Origin: a virus
Reading direction: 5' to 3' (one strand)
Length of the DNA: 64,000 bases
Virus record (IMG/VR): IMGVR_UViG_3300037502_002379
Location: 1 to 64,000 of that record
Under the pieces are notes generated by a model. The model made no database searches, had not been told where the DNA came from, and saw only the letters and a list, made by a program, of their open reading frames with translations. The position numbers and the translations under genes were made by a program. Shown here piece after piece: positions 1 through 7,630 of this stretch (position 1 is the first letter of the stretch; the number at the start of each line of letters is the position of its first letter).

Positions 1-83
1 TGCGGGTCTGTTTTTAAAATGTATGTATGGTTGAAATTGTGGGTCGCGTAAATTTAAGACCTGTATACTTACAATTGTGGGTC
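1..83. repeat. GGGTC-type direct repeats (possible iterons)
   Basis: The 11-mer AATTGTGGGTC occurs at 35-45 and 73-83, and a third partial copy (TGCGGGTC) opens the window at 1-8. The copies are spaced 37-38 bases, about 3.5 helical turns. They lie upstream of a RepL-like replication gene, so iterons or regulator-binding sites are possible. The array may continue left of the window. The function is inferred from position only. Confidence 0.4.
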
Positions 84-320
84 TAATCACACATCACCCC
101 CCATCGCATAATCGCAGCCAAGTGATTTTTGCACTCCCCCCCGTCACGTCCGCGCCTAAACAATCCATTAACCCAAACAAAAACAGACAGACAAACACCA
201 AACCGAACGGACGCAAGGCAAACCGAAAGCGAAGCAGCATAGGCAAAACCGATTGAGCAGCGAACATTGCGAACAGAAGCGAATGTGTAAAATAATTTAT
301 ACAGGTATAAAAAAAGTTAA
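84..320. other. Gene-free region upstream of the rep-like gene
   Basis: I see no convincing gene here. Two C-runs occur near 107 and 146, and the + strand from about 205 to 285 is purine-rich with the words CAAACCGAA, GCGAAGCAG and GCGAACA recurring. An inverted pair GGTAT/ATACC (304-325) flanks the start of the following promoter and could be an operator. The base-composition bias next to repeats would suit a replication origin, but nothing proves it. Confidence 0.3.
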
Positions 321-328
321 TACCTTTG
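321..328 (+). promoter_or_regulatory. -7 element TACCTTTG of the rep-like gene
   Basis: TACCTTTG matches the Bacteroidota -7 consensus TAnnTTTG. It lies five bases before the ATG at 334, so the transcript would be leaderless or nearly so. No good -33 TTG is visible. The element overlaps the GGTAT/ATACC inverted repeat, which suggests autoregulation. Confidence 0.5.
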
Positions 329-333
329 TGGGT

Positions 334-834
334 ATGAATAACAGTATAGCTATCAACCCGTTTCTGCAATCGTGGCGGCTAAGAGTATTGCAGATGAAAC
401 GCAAGCGAACAACGGCAGACACTCAACATATAAACGATAACGATGGGGTTATACTCGAATACACAGAGGAAACAGTTACATACACAATAGAACAACAAGC
501 TAAATGCAGCGTGTATAGACTGCCATATATTGATAATGTTCTATTTGGTGAGATTGACAACTGCGCGAAAGCCTTATTCTTATATATCATTTACCACATA
601 CCGAAAGACAAAGATTATATTTCACTCAGTTCAAAGCGTGTGTGTTCAAGTATGAATATTAGCAGACCAACACTTGTTAAGTCTATACGGCAACTGTGCG
701 ACATTGGTTTGCTATGCAAAAAGCCGTCTTTGTATGATTATTGGGTCAATCCTGAATACCTATTTAACGGAAATCGCATCAAATTTGCGCAAGGTGTAAA
801 AAACGATATTGTAGAAATAGTTGAATTACAATGA
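334..834 (+). CDS. RepL-like winged-helix replication protein
   Basis: A protein of 166 residues if translation starts at 334. An upstream in-frame start at 253 would lie before the promoter, so 334 is preferred. The C-terminal half has a winged-helix pattern (SSMNISRPTLVKSIRQL, then LGLL-like turn) followed by YWVNPEYLFNGN, which resembles the NP..F.GN ending of RepL plasmid replication proteins and related Bacteroidota phage proteins. The likely role is origin binding or transcriptional control. It is the first gene of the left + strand block and sits next to GGGTC repeats. The family assignment is by motif resemblance only. Confidence 0.5.
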   Translation: MNNSIAINPFLQSWRLRVLQMKRKRTTADTQHINDNDGVILEYTEETVTYTIEQQAKCSVYRLPYIDNVLFGEIDNCAKALFLYIIYHIPKDKDYISLSSKRVCSSMNISRPTLVKSIRQLCDIGLLCKKPSLYDYWVNPEYLFNGNRIKFAQGVKNDIVEIVELQ

Positions 835-944
835 CTTATGCAAAATCGGCACTGCTTATTATATATATACAACGCCACTTTTAAACAAATGACTGAAAAT
901 CAGCATTTTATGACATTGCGAATTTTACACCTTCAATTTTTTTG

Positions 945-952
945 TAGTTTTG
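945..952 (+). promoter_or_regulatory. -7 element TAGTTTTG and structured leader
   Basis: TAGTTTTG matches the -7 consensus and is followed by a leader of about 100 bases before the ATG at 1057. That is unusual here, since most units are almost leaderless. The leader can form a GTGG/CCAC hairpin (about 952-978) and a perfect AGCGAA/TTCGCT hairpin near 1010-1023. No clear -33 element is seen. Confidence 0.4.
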
Positions 953-1056
953 TGGTGGCAAAGGAGGGGTAAACCACATCATCTACCCACTTTGCGAAAC
1001 AACGCTATTAGCGAAAATTCGCTGTTAGTTATCTTATTGGAACATTAACATATCAT

Positions 1057-1587
1057 ATGCCGTACGGGAATAATGCACAGAGTAAGCAAATAAGGCGCAA
1101 TAGAAGACAGTATTTTATTAAAGTAGCCATGAATACAAAGAACGTGGTTGACTTCCTTACATTCGATTTAAGCAGCTATTTCAGAGTTCAATACATAGTC
1201 ATGTTTATTTTAAAAGGCATACCGTTTAATTTACGGGAGTTTTTATTGGCTACATACTATTTACAGATTAACGGTGAAATAGTGTATGCAAAGAAATTGC
1301 ATGACATTTGTCCTCACATTAAAAAAACCACTTTGGCTAATATGCTGAAATACGAATTAGTGTTGGACGATGGTCTAAAGGTAAGCGGTAAAGGAGGACC
1401 TAAAGTAAAATCTTTTGTGGTCCATCCTTACTATTACAACCAGATAGAAAGAGCTTTAAAAGAATGTGCGCACACGATACGCGACACTAACAGCAAGCGC
1501 AGAAAGAAAGAACAGAGCGCAAAAGATGCTGAAAATATGGGTGCTGATTCAATAGATTTTGGAAGTATTTTCGATGAATTAGAATAA
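1057..1587 (+). CDS. Unknown early protein, basic with acidic tail
   Basis: 176 residues from ATG 1057; an internal ATG at 1129 would give 152 residues, and the sequence does not decide between them. The N-terminus is very basic (KQIRRNRRQYF). The middle reads like a small helical DNA-binding fold (AKKLHDICPHIKKTTLANML), followed by GKGGPKVKS. The C-terminus is Lys/Arg-rich, then acidic. I do not recognise the family. It has its own promoter and is separated from the rep-like gene by about 220 bases, so it may be a replication partner or early regulator. Confidence 0.6.
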   Translation: MPYGNNAQSKQIRRNRRQYFIKVAMNTKNVVDFLTFDLSSYFRVQYIVMFILKGIPFNLREFLLATYYLQINGEIVYAKKLHDICPHIKKTTLANMLKYELVLDDGLKVSGKGGPKVKSFVVHPYYYNQIERALKECAHTIRDTNSKRRKKEQSAKDAENMGADSIDFGSIFDELE

Positions 1588-1689
1588 TTTACATTTTTTA
1601 ACATTCTGCTAAAACGCTTGCTATATCTACGTCCTAGCCGTTCTAAAATGATTTTTTGCTGATTAAGTGAAACTATTTTTGGTGTGCTC

Positions 1690-1721
1690 TTGTATATATG
1701 AATATATATTCAATACATTTG
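1690..1721 (+). promoter_or_regulatory. Promoter with palindromic operator
   Basis: A -33 TTG at 1690-1692 and a -7 TACATTTG at 1714-1721 are separated by 21 bases. The spacer holds the perfect 14-bp palindrome TGAATATATATTCA (1699-1712), well placed for a dimeric repressor. The promoter drives the small-gene operon beginning at 1750. Confidence 0.6.
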
Positions 1722-1749
1722 CACATCATTAATCAACAAAAACAATTTT

Positions 1750-2166
1750 ATGAAAAACAACACAGTAACAACTTTAGACAGTATTAAAGAACAAATTATT
1801 GACCGTTTGCAAGACTACAAAGGCGGCTTATATTATGGTTGCGACCTTGCTTACAAATTATTTGAGGGTGAAAATGCGAACGGTTCAGTATTTTGCAACA
1901 CTTACAAAACAGTTGAGTTTATCAAAGAAAATTTCGATTTGTTTGGCGACTTTGTTCAGCATTGGGATAATGCAACGGGTGAAACACTTAATCCATTTAG
2001 TGAGCCTGAAAAGTGTCATGTAATCTTTTTGCTAGAGGCTGCAAATTCAATTCTATCTTCATGTGGCTATATTTCAGAAAATTGGGATAATCGCATAGAA
2101 TTAACCGAAGATGTTATTGAAACGATAACAGAGCAGGTTAATGAGTTTGATGGGGATTTATTCTAA
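1750..2166 (+). CDS. Unknown acidic phage protein (138 aa)
   Basis: 138 residues, acidic, starting 29 bases after the -7 element behind CAAAAACAATTTT, a typical Shine-Dalgarno-free Bacteroidota start region. The sequence has a YYGCDLAYKLFEGENANGSV segment and ends FDGDLF. Acidic, single-domain early proteins of this size are often antirestriction or host-takeover factors in phages, but there is no specific motif to support that. The out-of-frame ORF inside it is a shadow. Confidence 0.7.
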   Translation: MKNNTVTTLDSIKEQIIDRLQDYKGGLYYGCDLAYKLFEGENANGSVFCNTYKTVEFIKENFDLFGDFVQHWDNATGETLNPFSEPEKCHVIFLLEAANSILSSCGYISENWDNRIELTEDVIETITEQVNEFDGDLF

Positions 2167-2249
2167 CATTTCATTTTCGCGCTCGGTTAAGCCGTATGCC
2201 TCAAGAGCAGGCGCGAAAGCTATTTTTTAACAATCAAAAATCAATTTTT

Positions 2250-2465
2250 ATGAAAAATGTTTATGGTGTTTTATTAAATGGTTCACATGTAGATGTGTCA
2301 AAAACTGAAAAAGGCGCAAAAAACTTTGCAACTAGGAATGGTTATTTAACCGTAACCGTAAGATATAACTGTGGATATATAGCGAGAGAAATAGCGCACA
2401 AATACAATGGCAAATGGAAAACCATAAAGCCAGAAAATTCACAAATAAGATACAACACCAAATAG
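2250..2465 (+). CDS. Small basic protein (71 aa)
   Basis: The start at 2250 is chosen because it follows CAATCAAAAATCAATTTTT, nearly the same start region as the gene at 1750; the longer frame from 2196 lacks this. The 71 residues are Lys- and Asn-rich with a beta-strand pattern (GYLTVTVRYNCGYIAREIA). No family is recognised. It is a probable member of the early operon from the 1714 promoter. Confidence 0.6.
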   Translation: MKNVYGVLLNGSHVDVSKTEKGAKNFATRNGYLTVTVRYNCGYIAREIAHKYNGKWKTIKPENSQIRYNTK

Positions 2466-2474
2466 CCCAATACC

Positions 2475-2648
2475 ATGCAAAATACATTAAAAAACGCTTT
2501 ACAGGTTTACATCAAACATTGCCAAACCATGCGAGACAACGCAAAGCACATTGATGAGGTATATCATTGGCAAGGCGAACAAAAGAACGCAAACCACGCT
2601 TTAATTGAAATTATAGCGGCACAACCTCAAACAGACTTGATTTTTTAA
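2475..2648 (+). CDS. Small helical protein (57 aa)
   Basis: An ATG at 2475, nine bases after the previous stop, opens 57 codons ending at TAA 2646-2648. The product (MQNTLKNALQVYIKHCQ at the N-terminus) looks alpha-helical, rich in His, Asn and Gln. It fits the gap between two genes exactly and on the same strand, which is the main support. Confidence 0.5.
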   Translation: MQNTLKNALQVYIKHCQTMRDNAKHIDEVYHWQGEQKNANHALIEIIAAQPQTDLIF

Positions 2649-2665
2649 CTAAACAACATAACAAC

Positions 2666-2866
2666 ATGAAAAACGCAACAAACAGCGCCATGATTCTGCT
2701 TGCATGTGCAACATTCGCACTGATAACAACGATTTACGCAAACATTCACGACCAGCACAAAGCAAAGACACAACGCCAACGCTATTTAGATTGCGTAGAA
2801 AGCACGAACGGCACAGACGCGGAATGTGATTCATGTTTCTTTATTATTCACCATGTAAAGCCGTAA
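2666..2866 (+). CDS. Small membrane protein (66 aa)
   Basis: 66 residues with one hydrophobic helix near the N-terminus (ILLACATFALITTIYA, about residues 10-25), then a polar tail containing CVES...CDSC. It is probably an N-terminally anchored inner-membrane protein or a lipoprotein-like peptide. Its 3' end lies three bases before the next ATG at 2869, so the two are likely co-translated. Function unknown. Confidence 0.5.
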   Translation: MKNATNSAMILLACATFALITTIYANIHDQHKAKTQRQRYLDCVESTNGTDAECDSCFFIIHHVKP

Positions 2867-2868
2867 AT

Positions 2869-3210
2869 ATGAAAGTAGAACAATTAACAAACGGACAATT
2901 GTATAAAACCAAAAAGGGGGCGCGTGTGAGTGCCTTTGAAAAAGAACGGCTGAACCGTTTTGCCGATAGCTTGTTGTGGATTCTGAATAACGAAAAAGCA
3001 GCAACCGCGAAACTATCCGGCACATTCAATTCTCAAAAAACCTATTTTGAGTTTCTCAATGCTTTCCGATTCGCGCAGCAAATACGCTTTTCCGTTGCGC
3101 AGGGGAATGAAATTGACATTAGCCAATACAAGGGCAGGGAAAAGCAATTTGAGGCTGTAATAGACCGTATTAAAGCCGAAGGGCAACAAACACGTATTTT
3201 TAATCATTAA
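2869..3210 (+). CDS. Unknown early protein (113 aa)
   Basis: The ATG at 2869 is chosen over 2833 because 2833 lies inside the upstream gene and this start follows it directly. The 113-residue product is basic and helical (EKERLNRFADSLLWILNNEK; FEFLNAFRFAQQIRF) with no catalytic motif. The operon position suggests an early phage function; no family is recognised. Confidence 0.6.
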   Translation: MKVEQLTNGQLYKTKKGARVSAFEKERLNRFADSLLWILNNEKAATAKLSGTFNSQKTYFEFLNAFRFAQQIRFSVAQGNEIDISQYKGREKQFEAVIDRIKAEGQQTRIFNH

Positions 3211-3223
3211 ACAATAAAACAAA

Positions 3224-3496
3224 ATGGAAGCAAAAACAAATTGGTACACAAAAACCGAAAGCAATCAGCCGATAATAGCGGATGAGGAAACAGGCGACAC
3301 TATTGCCGTAATTTACAATCAAAAAGACGGAAGCGAAAAGCAGATAGCAAACCTAATTGCAAGCGCGCCCGAACTTCTTGAAGCGCTTACCGATGTGCTA
3401 AGGATATTAAACCTTGAACCAACTTACGACAATTTGTACCAAAGGAACAAAATTGAAGCATTAATTAACAAAGCAAAAGGAAATACATCATGCTAA
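3224..3496 (+). CDS. Small phage protein with ANLIASAPELLEAL motif
   Basis: 90 residues. An N-terminal beta-hairpin region (ADEETGDTIAVIYN) is followed by IANLIASAPELLEALTDVLR, a motif found in many uncharacterised phage early proteins of the Ea22/ead-like kind. The protein at 17131-17448 carries a related NACLIADAGN segment and may be a distant relative in the same genome. Role unknown. Confidence 0.6.
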   Translation: MEAKTNWYTKTESNQPIIADEETGDTIAVIYNQKDGSEKQIANLIASAPELLEALTDVLRILNLEPTYDNLYQRNKIEALINKAKGNTSC

Positions 3497-3681
3497 AAGC
3501 TACACTATTACTAAAAAGGAGGGCGAAAATTGCCATTCTAGGACGGCAAGCAGCCGAAGATGGGTATTTTCACAAGGTGATGCAGGCACATCATTTATTG
3601 CGCCAAATTGATGAACAATTATTAGGTTTGACTTCACAAAAACCGTTTTATGCCGTACACAATAACCGAACCTTGTCTTAA
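3490..3681 (+). CDS. Small basic protein (63 aa)
   Basis: 63 residues, overlapping the previous stop by seven bases, which suggests coupled translation. Lys/Arg-rich helix at the N-terminus (MLKATLLLKRRAKIAIL), then HKVMQAHHLLRQIDEQLL. No family recognised. Confidence 0.45.
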   Translation: MLKATLLLKRRAKIAILGRQAAEDGYFHKVMQAHHLLRQIDEQLLGLTSQKPFYAVHNNRTLS

Positions 3682-3841
3682 CGCTGTAATTCGCGCAGAA
3701 GCCAATTATCAAAATGCGGAACACTTTTACCTGTGTGCTTACCGTAAAGCTATGCAGCATCCAACATTTAATAACCAACACACGCTAATTAAAGCAGGTC
3801 AAATATGGTGGCTTGCATCAGCGAACCGAAATTTTAATTAA
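3650..3841 (+). CDS. Small protein (63 aa)
   Basis: 63 residues in a different frame, overlapping the preceding gene by 32 bases. Helical, with aromatic residues near the end (GQIWWLASANRNF). The order of tightly overlapping short frames supports a real gene, but nothing identifies it. Confidence 0.4.
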   Translation: MPYTITEPCLNAVIRAEANYQNAEHFYLCAYRKAMQHPTFNNQHTLIKAGQIWWLASANRNFN

Positions 3842-3853
3842 CAAATCAAACCA

Positions 3854-4033
3854 ATGCAAAACAACAACACATTCCTGACCGCAAAACAATACGCTGAAAA
3901 GTACAACATTACTAAAAGGGAGGCGATACACCGTTGTACCCGTAACCGAGTGCATTACTACAAGGTGGGGCGCGAATATCGGATTGAGGATAAAGACCTC
4001 GTGAAGATTAAACCCGGACGCAAGACCAAATAG
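3854..4033 (+). CDS. Excisionase-like helix-turn-helix protein
   Basis: 59 residues starting with ATG at 3854. The pattern TAKQYAEKYNITKREAIHR, then YYKVGREYRIEDKDLVKI, is the MerR/excisionase-type helix-turn-helix plus wing (HTH_17-like). Such proteins act as excisionases (recombination directionality factors) or as small regulators. A tyrosine recombinase lies at 11855-12676, so a partnership is plausible. It is the last gene of the left + strand block and is followed by a terminator. Confidence 0.65.
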   Translation: MQNNNTFLTAKQYAEKYNITKREAIHRCTRNRVHYYKVGREYRIEDKDLVKIKPGRKTK

Positions 4034-4049
4034 GCAGCAAACCGACAGC

Positions 4050-4079
4050 AAGCCGTTCCAATTGGGGCGGCTTTTTTGT
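4050..4079 (+). terminator. Rho-independent terminator of the left + operon
   Basis: AAGCCGTTCC, loop AATT, GGGGCGGCTT form a 10-bp stem followed by a T-run. It lies between the convergent genes ending at 4033 and 4092 and has a T-tract only on the + strand. Confidence 0.8.
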
Positions 4080-4091
4080 TTGTGGGAAAAC

Positions 4092-5867
4092 CTAAAAAGG
4101 CGCTGGTTCTAAATCTGAATTGTTTTTACCGAAAATCTTTTGATAGTATTGATACTGATTTTGCTCTAAAGGGTTCTGCCTGTTAAGAAAATACCTGTTT
4201 TTAGCCCTGTCAAATGTAAACACACAAGTACCGGGAATACCAACCAATTTCTGCTTCTTAACCTTTCTGACAATTACCTCAACCGTTGTGTTCATAGGGT
4301 CGGTTAAAATGTACGGGCGGTGTAAAACAATTATGTTGTCCATCTTGTTACCCCACATAGCACCCCCTGCAATATCGTAAATATCAGGTACATCATAGTT
4401 TCCGTCCTTAGTCTTTTGCATCGTTTTAGGGTGAGCCGATATAACGTAACGCAAATTATGTTCTACTGCAAACCGCTTTCTTTCGCGCAAAAAAGCCGAT
4501 AGGAATTTATCATCCCGTTCAGAAGTATCTACCTCTAATTGATTAAACGGGTCAATAAACACCCCTTGTATGTTTTTGGTTTCAATCAGATGTAGAACGT
4601 TTGCATCTATTTCTGAAACCGTATGTTTATCGGGGTATATGTAGAAAAAATGTTCTTTGATAAACTTATAGCCGTCCTCGTATTGCTCAAATGTCATTTG
4701 GTTGCGGTCATAGTACGGGTCGGTACTTTTCCCTACTAAGGCATGAATAAGGGTGTCTATAAATTCATCAACGGGATAGTTTTCGGGAGAGAATACTGCC
4801 CATTTCCATCCGTCAAAAACCGAACGCATAAGCATGAGTTGTAGCATAAACTCTGTTTTGCCTGCGTTTGGTCGGGCTATTATCAAGGTTATTTCACCCT
4901 CTTTCCACTTAAAATTTATGTCAAATTCAGCAAAGTGTGTTGTTTCACCACGCTTTTTGCCATGAAAAAATTGCTTTTTCATCTCCTCCCACACCCCATC
5001 CACTTCAATAATACCATCCGATTTTATCTGTACGGGCGTGTATTCATCAACCGAAATAGGGTTGCGCTGCCCGTATTTAATACCGTTCTCTATGGTTTTT
5101 ATAGCACCCTTTATGTCAGCTATATCCTTGTTGGCAATTTCTGCCTCCAATATTCTTTTAGCCTCAAAGTAATCCACATAACCCGATGCAATGTAACCAC
5201 CCATCAAGCGTGAGGCTTTTAACAAAACATTATGCTTTTCACCGTCAACTGAATTGCGTATCATCTGTACGGCTATTTGTATCTTAGCGTAGTTTGTTTT
5301 GACTTGCGTATCTAAGTTGCCGCCAACGGGTGTTGTGTCAATCAGTTCCTCCATATCAGTAAACTCAACAGCATTTTTGTTGATGTATATGTCGGGGTCA
5401 TAGCTTTCAAAACACACCCTGCTGATGTTAATTGAGGTGGCATCTAATTCGGGAAAGCGTTTTAACAGCGCCTTGTAATGCTTCCGATGGTTGTCTATTG
5501 AAGGGGGGATTTTTACCAATACTTTCAAACCATCTCCCGATGGGCTGACAAACACCGAGTAAACGAACTCATTAGAAGCGATTTCAGCCTTTTTTTCGGG
5601 CAATTTGGCAATATGGTCAAAATCAAGCACACAAAGCCCGCTATGAGCCTCTATTGCGCTGTCCTTGCGTTCTGTAAACCTACCTGCAAAGATGATAGAC
5701 GGCAACATCTTCTTTTTGTCGCGTCTTACAGCCTCGTCAGTTTCATTTCTGATTTCGTCTATTTGTTGTTTTATCTTGCCGTTTTTTATCCGGTCAAGAA
5801 TAACATCAACCTGCACATAATACGGCTGCTTTGTTTCTAAAGCGTTTTTGTAAACTGTTACTATCAT
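4092..5867 (-). CDS. Primase-helicase (VirE_N/BT4734 domain + DnaB-like ATPase)
   Basis: 591 residues. The N-terminal part (about 1-175) has the pattern of VirE_N/BT4734-like primase-polymerase domains: LDFDH (81-85), SPSGDGLKV (108-116) and DATSINISRVC (142-152). The C-terminal part is a RecA-fold helicase with Walker A ARPNAGKT (331-338) and Walker B FIDPFNQL (437-444). It should prime and unwind DNA at the phage fork, replacing host DnaG and DnaB. The ATG overlaps the stop of the upstream nuclease gene as ATGA, so translation is coupled. It is the last gene of the replication operon. Confidence 0.85.
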   Translation of the reverse strand: MIVTVYKNALETKQPYYVQVDVILDRIKNGKIKQQIDEIRNETDEAVRRDKKKMLPSIIFAGRFTERKDSAIEAHSGLCVLDFDHIAKLPEKKAEIASNEFVYSVFVSPSGDGLKVLVKIPPSIDNHRKHYKALLKRFPELDATSINISRVCFESYDPDIYINKNAVEFTDMEELIDTTPVGGNLDTQVKTNYAKIQIAVQMIRNSVDGEKHNVLLKASRLMGGYIASGYVDYFEAKRILEAEIANKDIADIKGAIKTIENGIKYGQRNPISVDEYTPVQIKSDGIIEVDGVWEEMKKQFFHGKKRGETTHFAEFDINFKWKEGEITLIIARPNAGKTEFMLQLMLMRSVFDGWKWAVFSPENYPVDEFIDTLIHALVGKSTDPYYDRNQMTFEQYEDGYKFIKEHFFYIYPDKHTVSEIDANVLHLIETKNIQGVFIDPFNQLEVDTSERDDKFLSAFLRERKRFAVEHNLRYVISAHPKTMQKTKDGNYDVPDIYDIAGGAMWGNKMDNIIVLHRPYILTDPMNTTVEVIVRKVKKQKLVGIPGTCVFTFDRAKNRYFLNRQNPLEQNQYQYYQKIFGKNNSDLEPAPF

Positions 5868-6160
5868 TTTGTAAGTTTTTCGTAATTCAAAATATGCAAT
5901 CCGTCATTATACAAATCATAGTTAGCACCAACTTTGCTTTCGCTCCAAATCAATCTATTTGACATGGTGAACTCTCCTATTTCTTCACCTCTTTTTCGGT
6001 CAAACCTTTTAAACTCCAACCCAAAATTCAACCCAGTTTTGCGATGTGTAATAATAAAATCTATCCGATATTTACCGCACTCACTCCATACTTCCTCGCT
6101 TATCATAAAATACTTTAATAGCCTATTGACGATTTTGCTTGAAAATTCTTTTTCTGTCAT
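5864..6160 (-). CDS. Small PD-(D/E)XK nuclease-like protein
   Basis: 98 residues. The arrangement WSECGKYRIDFIITH then FGLEFKRFDR gives E-x6-D-x(n)-ExK, typical of PD-(D/E)XK folds such as VRR-NUC or archaeal-type Holliday junction resolvases. It overlaps both neighbours (primase-helicase and initiator). The likely role is junction or flap cleavage during replication. The fold is assigned by motif only, and the protein is short for the family. Confidence 0.55.
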   Translation of the reverse strand: MTEKEFSSKIVNRLLKYFMISEEVWSECGKYRIDFIITHRKTGLNFGLEFKRFDRKRGEEIGEFTMSNRLIWSESKVGANYDLYNDGLHILNYEKLTK

Positions 6161-6978
6161 TAGCCAAACAAATCTGATGTTTTAATAAATGTTTTGTCTT
6201 TACTGCGTCTATACTCGTCTGTTAAAACGTGTTCGCCTTTTCTGTTTAGCCAATTTTGTAGTGTTAAACCTACATTAGTATTTTTCTTAACAGTATCTTT
6301 CCAATTCTCCATCTCCAATAAAACTTCCTCTATAAACTCACGTTTGTATTTTTTCGATATGCTCTCCATTGTTTTTGAATCCATTTGCACTTCCATCCTT
6401 TTTAATCGCTTGCATTTTTTCTCAACTATAAACTGATTTATCCAATGGCTTCCTATTGCGTCAATTTCTTCTTTGTAATCATTCACCCAATTTTCTATGT
6501 TGGCTGAAACTATTTCATAATTATCCTCAATAACCTTTTTAACAGTAACATCGTTAGATGGTATGGCTATTGTTATTTTATCGTTTATATGTTTATTAGT
6601 TTCTAAGTTTAATTGTTTATATAAGTTCCCTTGCTGTTCCTTTTCTGTTCCTTCTTTATTCCCTCTTTGTTCCTTTATTATTCCCTCATTGTTCTCAAAT
6701 TCAAGAATAAAAATCTTTGGTTTAGTTGTTGTGTTTTTAATGCCTTGACTATAAACAATAAACCCCAAATCATTCAACCTTTGTATTGAAGAATAATAAG
6801 TATTTTTTGACACCTTAGATGTTTGGCATACAATATCCCAATGACACACAAAAGGGTTTAGCCAATTTAACTTATTGCAATAATTTAAAAGGCTCATGTA
6901 AACCGAAATATCTATCCCAGATAATTCAGAAGATTCAGCTTTAGCCCAAAAGCCATTTATTTGTGTAAGGTAGTTCAA
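6160..6978 (-). CDS. Winged-helix replication initiator (lambda O/DnaD-like)
   Basis: 272 residues from a TTG start at 6978; no ATG exists upstream in frame, and YLTQINGFW is the usual N-terminus of such Bacteroidota phage proteins. Residues about 20-100 form a winged helix (DIVCQTSKVSKNTYYSSIQR, LNDLGFIVYS). A charged linker (KEGTEKEQQGN) follows, and the C-terminus ends with TLQNWLNRKGEH, a DnaD/DnaT-like helicase-loader feature. It probably binds the origin and recruits the adjacent primase-helicase. Confidence 0.65.
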   Translation of the reverse strand: MNYLTQINGFWAKAESSELSGIDISVYMSLLNYCNKLNWLNPFVCHWDIVCQTSKVSKNTYYSSIQRLNDLGFIVYSQGIKNTTTKPKIFILEFENNEGIIKEQRGNKEGTEKEQQGNLYKQLNLETNKHINDKITIAIPSNDVTVKKVIEDNYEIVSANIENWVNDYKEEIDAIGSHWINQFIVEKKCKRLKRMEVQMDSKTMESISKKYKREFIEEVLLEMENWKDTVKKNTNVGLTLQNWLNRKGEHVLTDEYRRSKDKTFIKTSDLFG

Positions 6979-7076
6979 AGCAAAACAGCGCAGCCCAAAG
7001 CATAATGGCTCACCCGTTGCGAAGTAATCGCTTTGGACATTACACTAAGGACTGCATTGTTTTTAAATGTTTTCAT
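6975..7076 (-). CDS. Possible 33-residue leader peptide of the initiator gene
   Basis: A 33-codon frame starts with ATG at 7076, 16 bases downstream of a -7 element, and its TGA overlaps the TTG start of the initiator gene. Such a leader could couple translation of the weak TTG start. The peptide itself shows no motif. Confidence 0.3.
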   Translation of the reverse strand: MKTFKNNAVLSVMSKAITSQRVSHYALGCAVLL

Positions 7077-7091
7077 AACGAGTGAGCAAGG

Positions 7092-7099
7092 CAAAGATA
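7092..7099 (-). promoter_or_regulatory. -7 element TATCTTTG before the initiator
   Basis: On the - strand, TATCTTTG followed by CC matches the -7 consensus. It is placed to transcribe the leader peptide, initiator, nuclease and primase-helicase genes independently of the longer upstream operon. Confidence 0.5.
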
Positions 7100-7139
7100 A
7101 TGTTTTGTTTGATATTTTAAACATTTTTATGAAAAAAAA

Positions 7140-7280
7140 TTACTTTAATACCAACGTGTAAGTTCCTATCTTAATAGACTTATATTTGCCCCTTTTAATT
7201 CCTTGATATACTGCTTGTACAGTAATTCCTTTAAGTTGTGCAAAATCCTTTACAGGTATGCAATTTGCTTTTACATCCAT
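7140..7280 (-). CDS. Small HTH protein (46 aa)
   Basis: 46 codons from ATG at 7280. The sequence IPVKDFAQLKGITVQAVYQ, then GIKRGKYKSIKIG, is a compact excisionase/MerR-type helix-turn-helix resembling the protein at 3854. It is probably a small DNA-binding regulator. It lies two bases downstream of the DnaA-like gene stop at 7283. Confidence 0.5.
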   Translation of the reverse strand: MDVKANCIPVKDFAQLKGITVQAVYQGIKRGKYKSIKIGTYTLVLK

Positions 7281-7282
7281 TT

Positions 7283-7627
7283 TTATTGTTTGTTTTGTTT
7301 AAAAGTTAATCTTGTTGGCTCAATGCCGTTTGAGAATATAGAAAGGTCTATTCTGTTTACCAACAACCAAAATTCGCCATTGGTATGTATTAAATTATTG
7401 CAAGCCTTCCTGCAATAAATCACGCTACTCGTTTTGAACGGATGCGCGAACTCTTGCCCGATTTCTTTCAGCCCTAAGCGAGTATATCGCCAAAGAAAGA
7501 ACATAATCAGATGCCGCGTTTTAACGAGCGCGTCCGTTCGTTTGGCTGTGTTCACATCTTTCCATTTAGTACCCATTGCATCGCAACAAGTATTTTTTAT
7601 CAGTTTGATTTTCTGTTGTTTGGTCAT
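7283..7627 (-). CDS. DnaA domain IV-like DNA-binding protein (divergent)
   Basis: 114 residues. RHLIMFFLWRYTRLGLKEIG followed by SSVIYCRKACNNLI parallels DnaA domain IV (helix-turn-helix, then D/S-HSTVxxA recognition helix), with the DHSTV signature degenerated to SSVIY. There is no AAA+ ATPase domain. It lies directly downstream of a second, clearer domain IV protein. It could bind DnaA boxes to start phage replication or to displace host DnaA. Confidence 0.6.
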   Translation of the reverse strand: MTKQQKIKLIKNTCCDAMGTKWKDVNTAKRTDALVKTRHLIMFFLWRYTRLGLKEIGQEFAHPFKTSSVIYCRKACNNLIHTNGEFWLLVNRIDLSIFSNGIEPTRLTFKQNKQ

Positions 7628-7630
7628 GGC

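Noticed and set aside
94-369. 91-residue - strand frame with hydrophobic stretches at the left end
   Set aside because: It starts with TTG, overlaps the rep-like gene and its promoter, and looks like the reverse of a purine-rich region.
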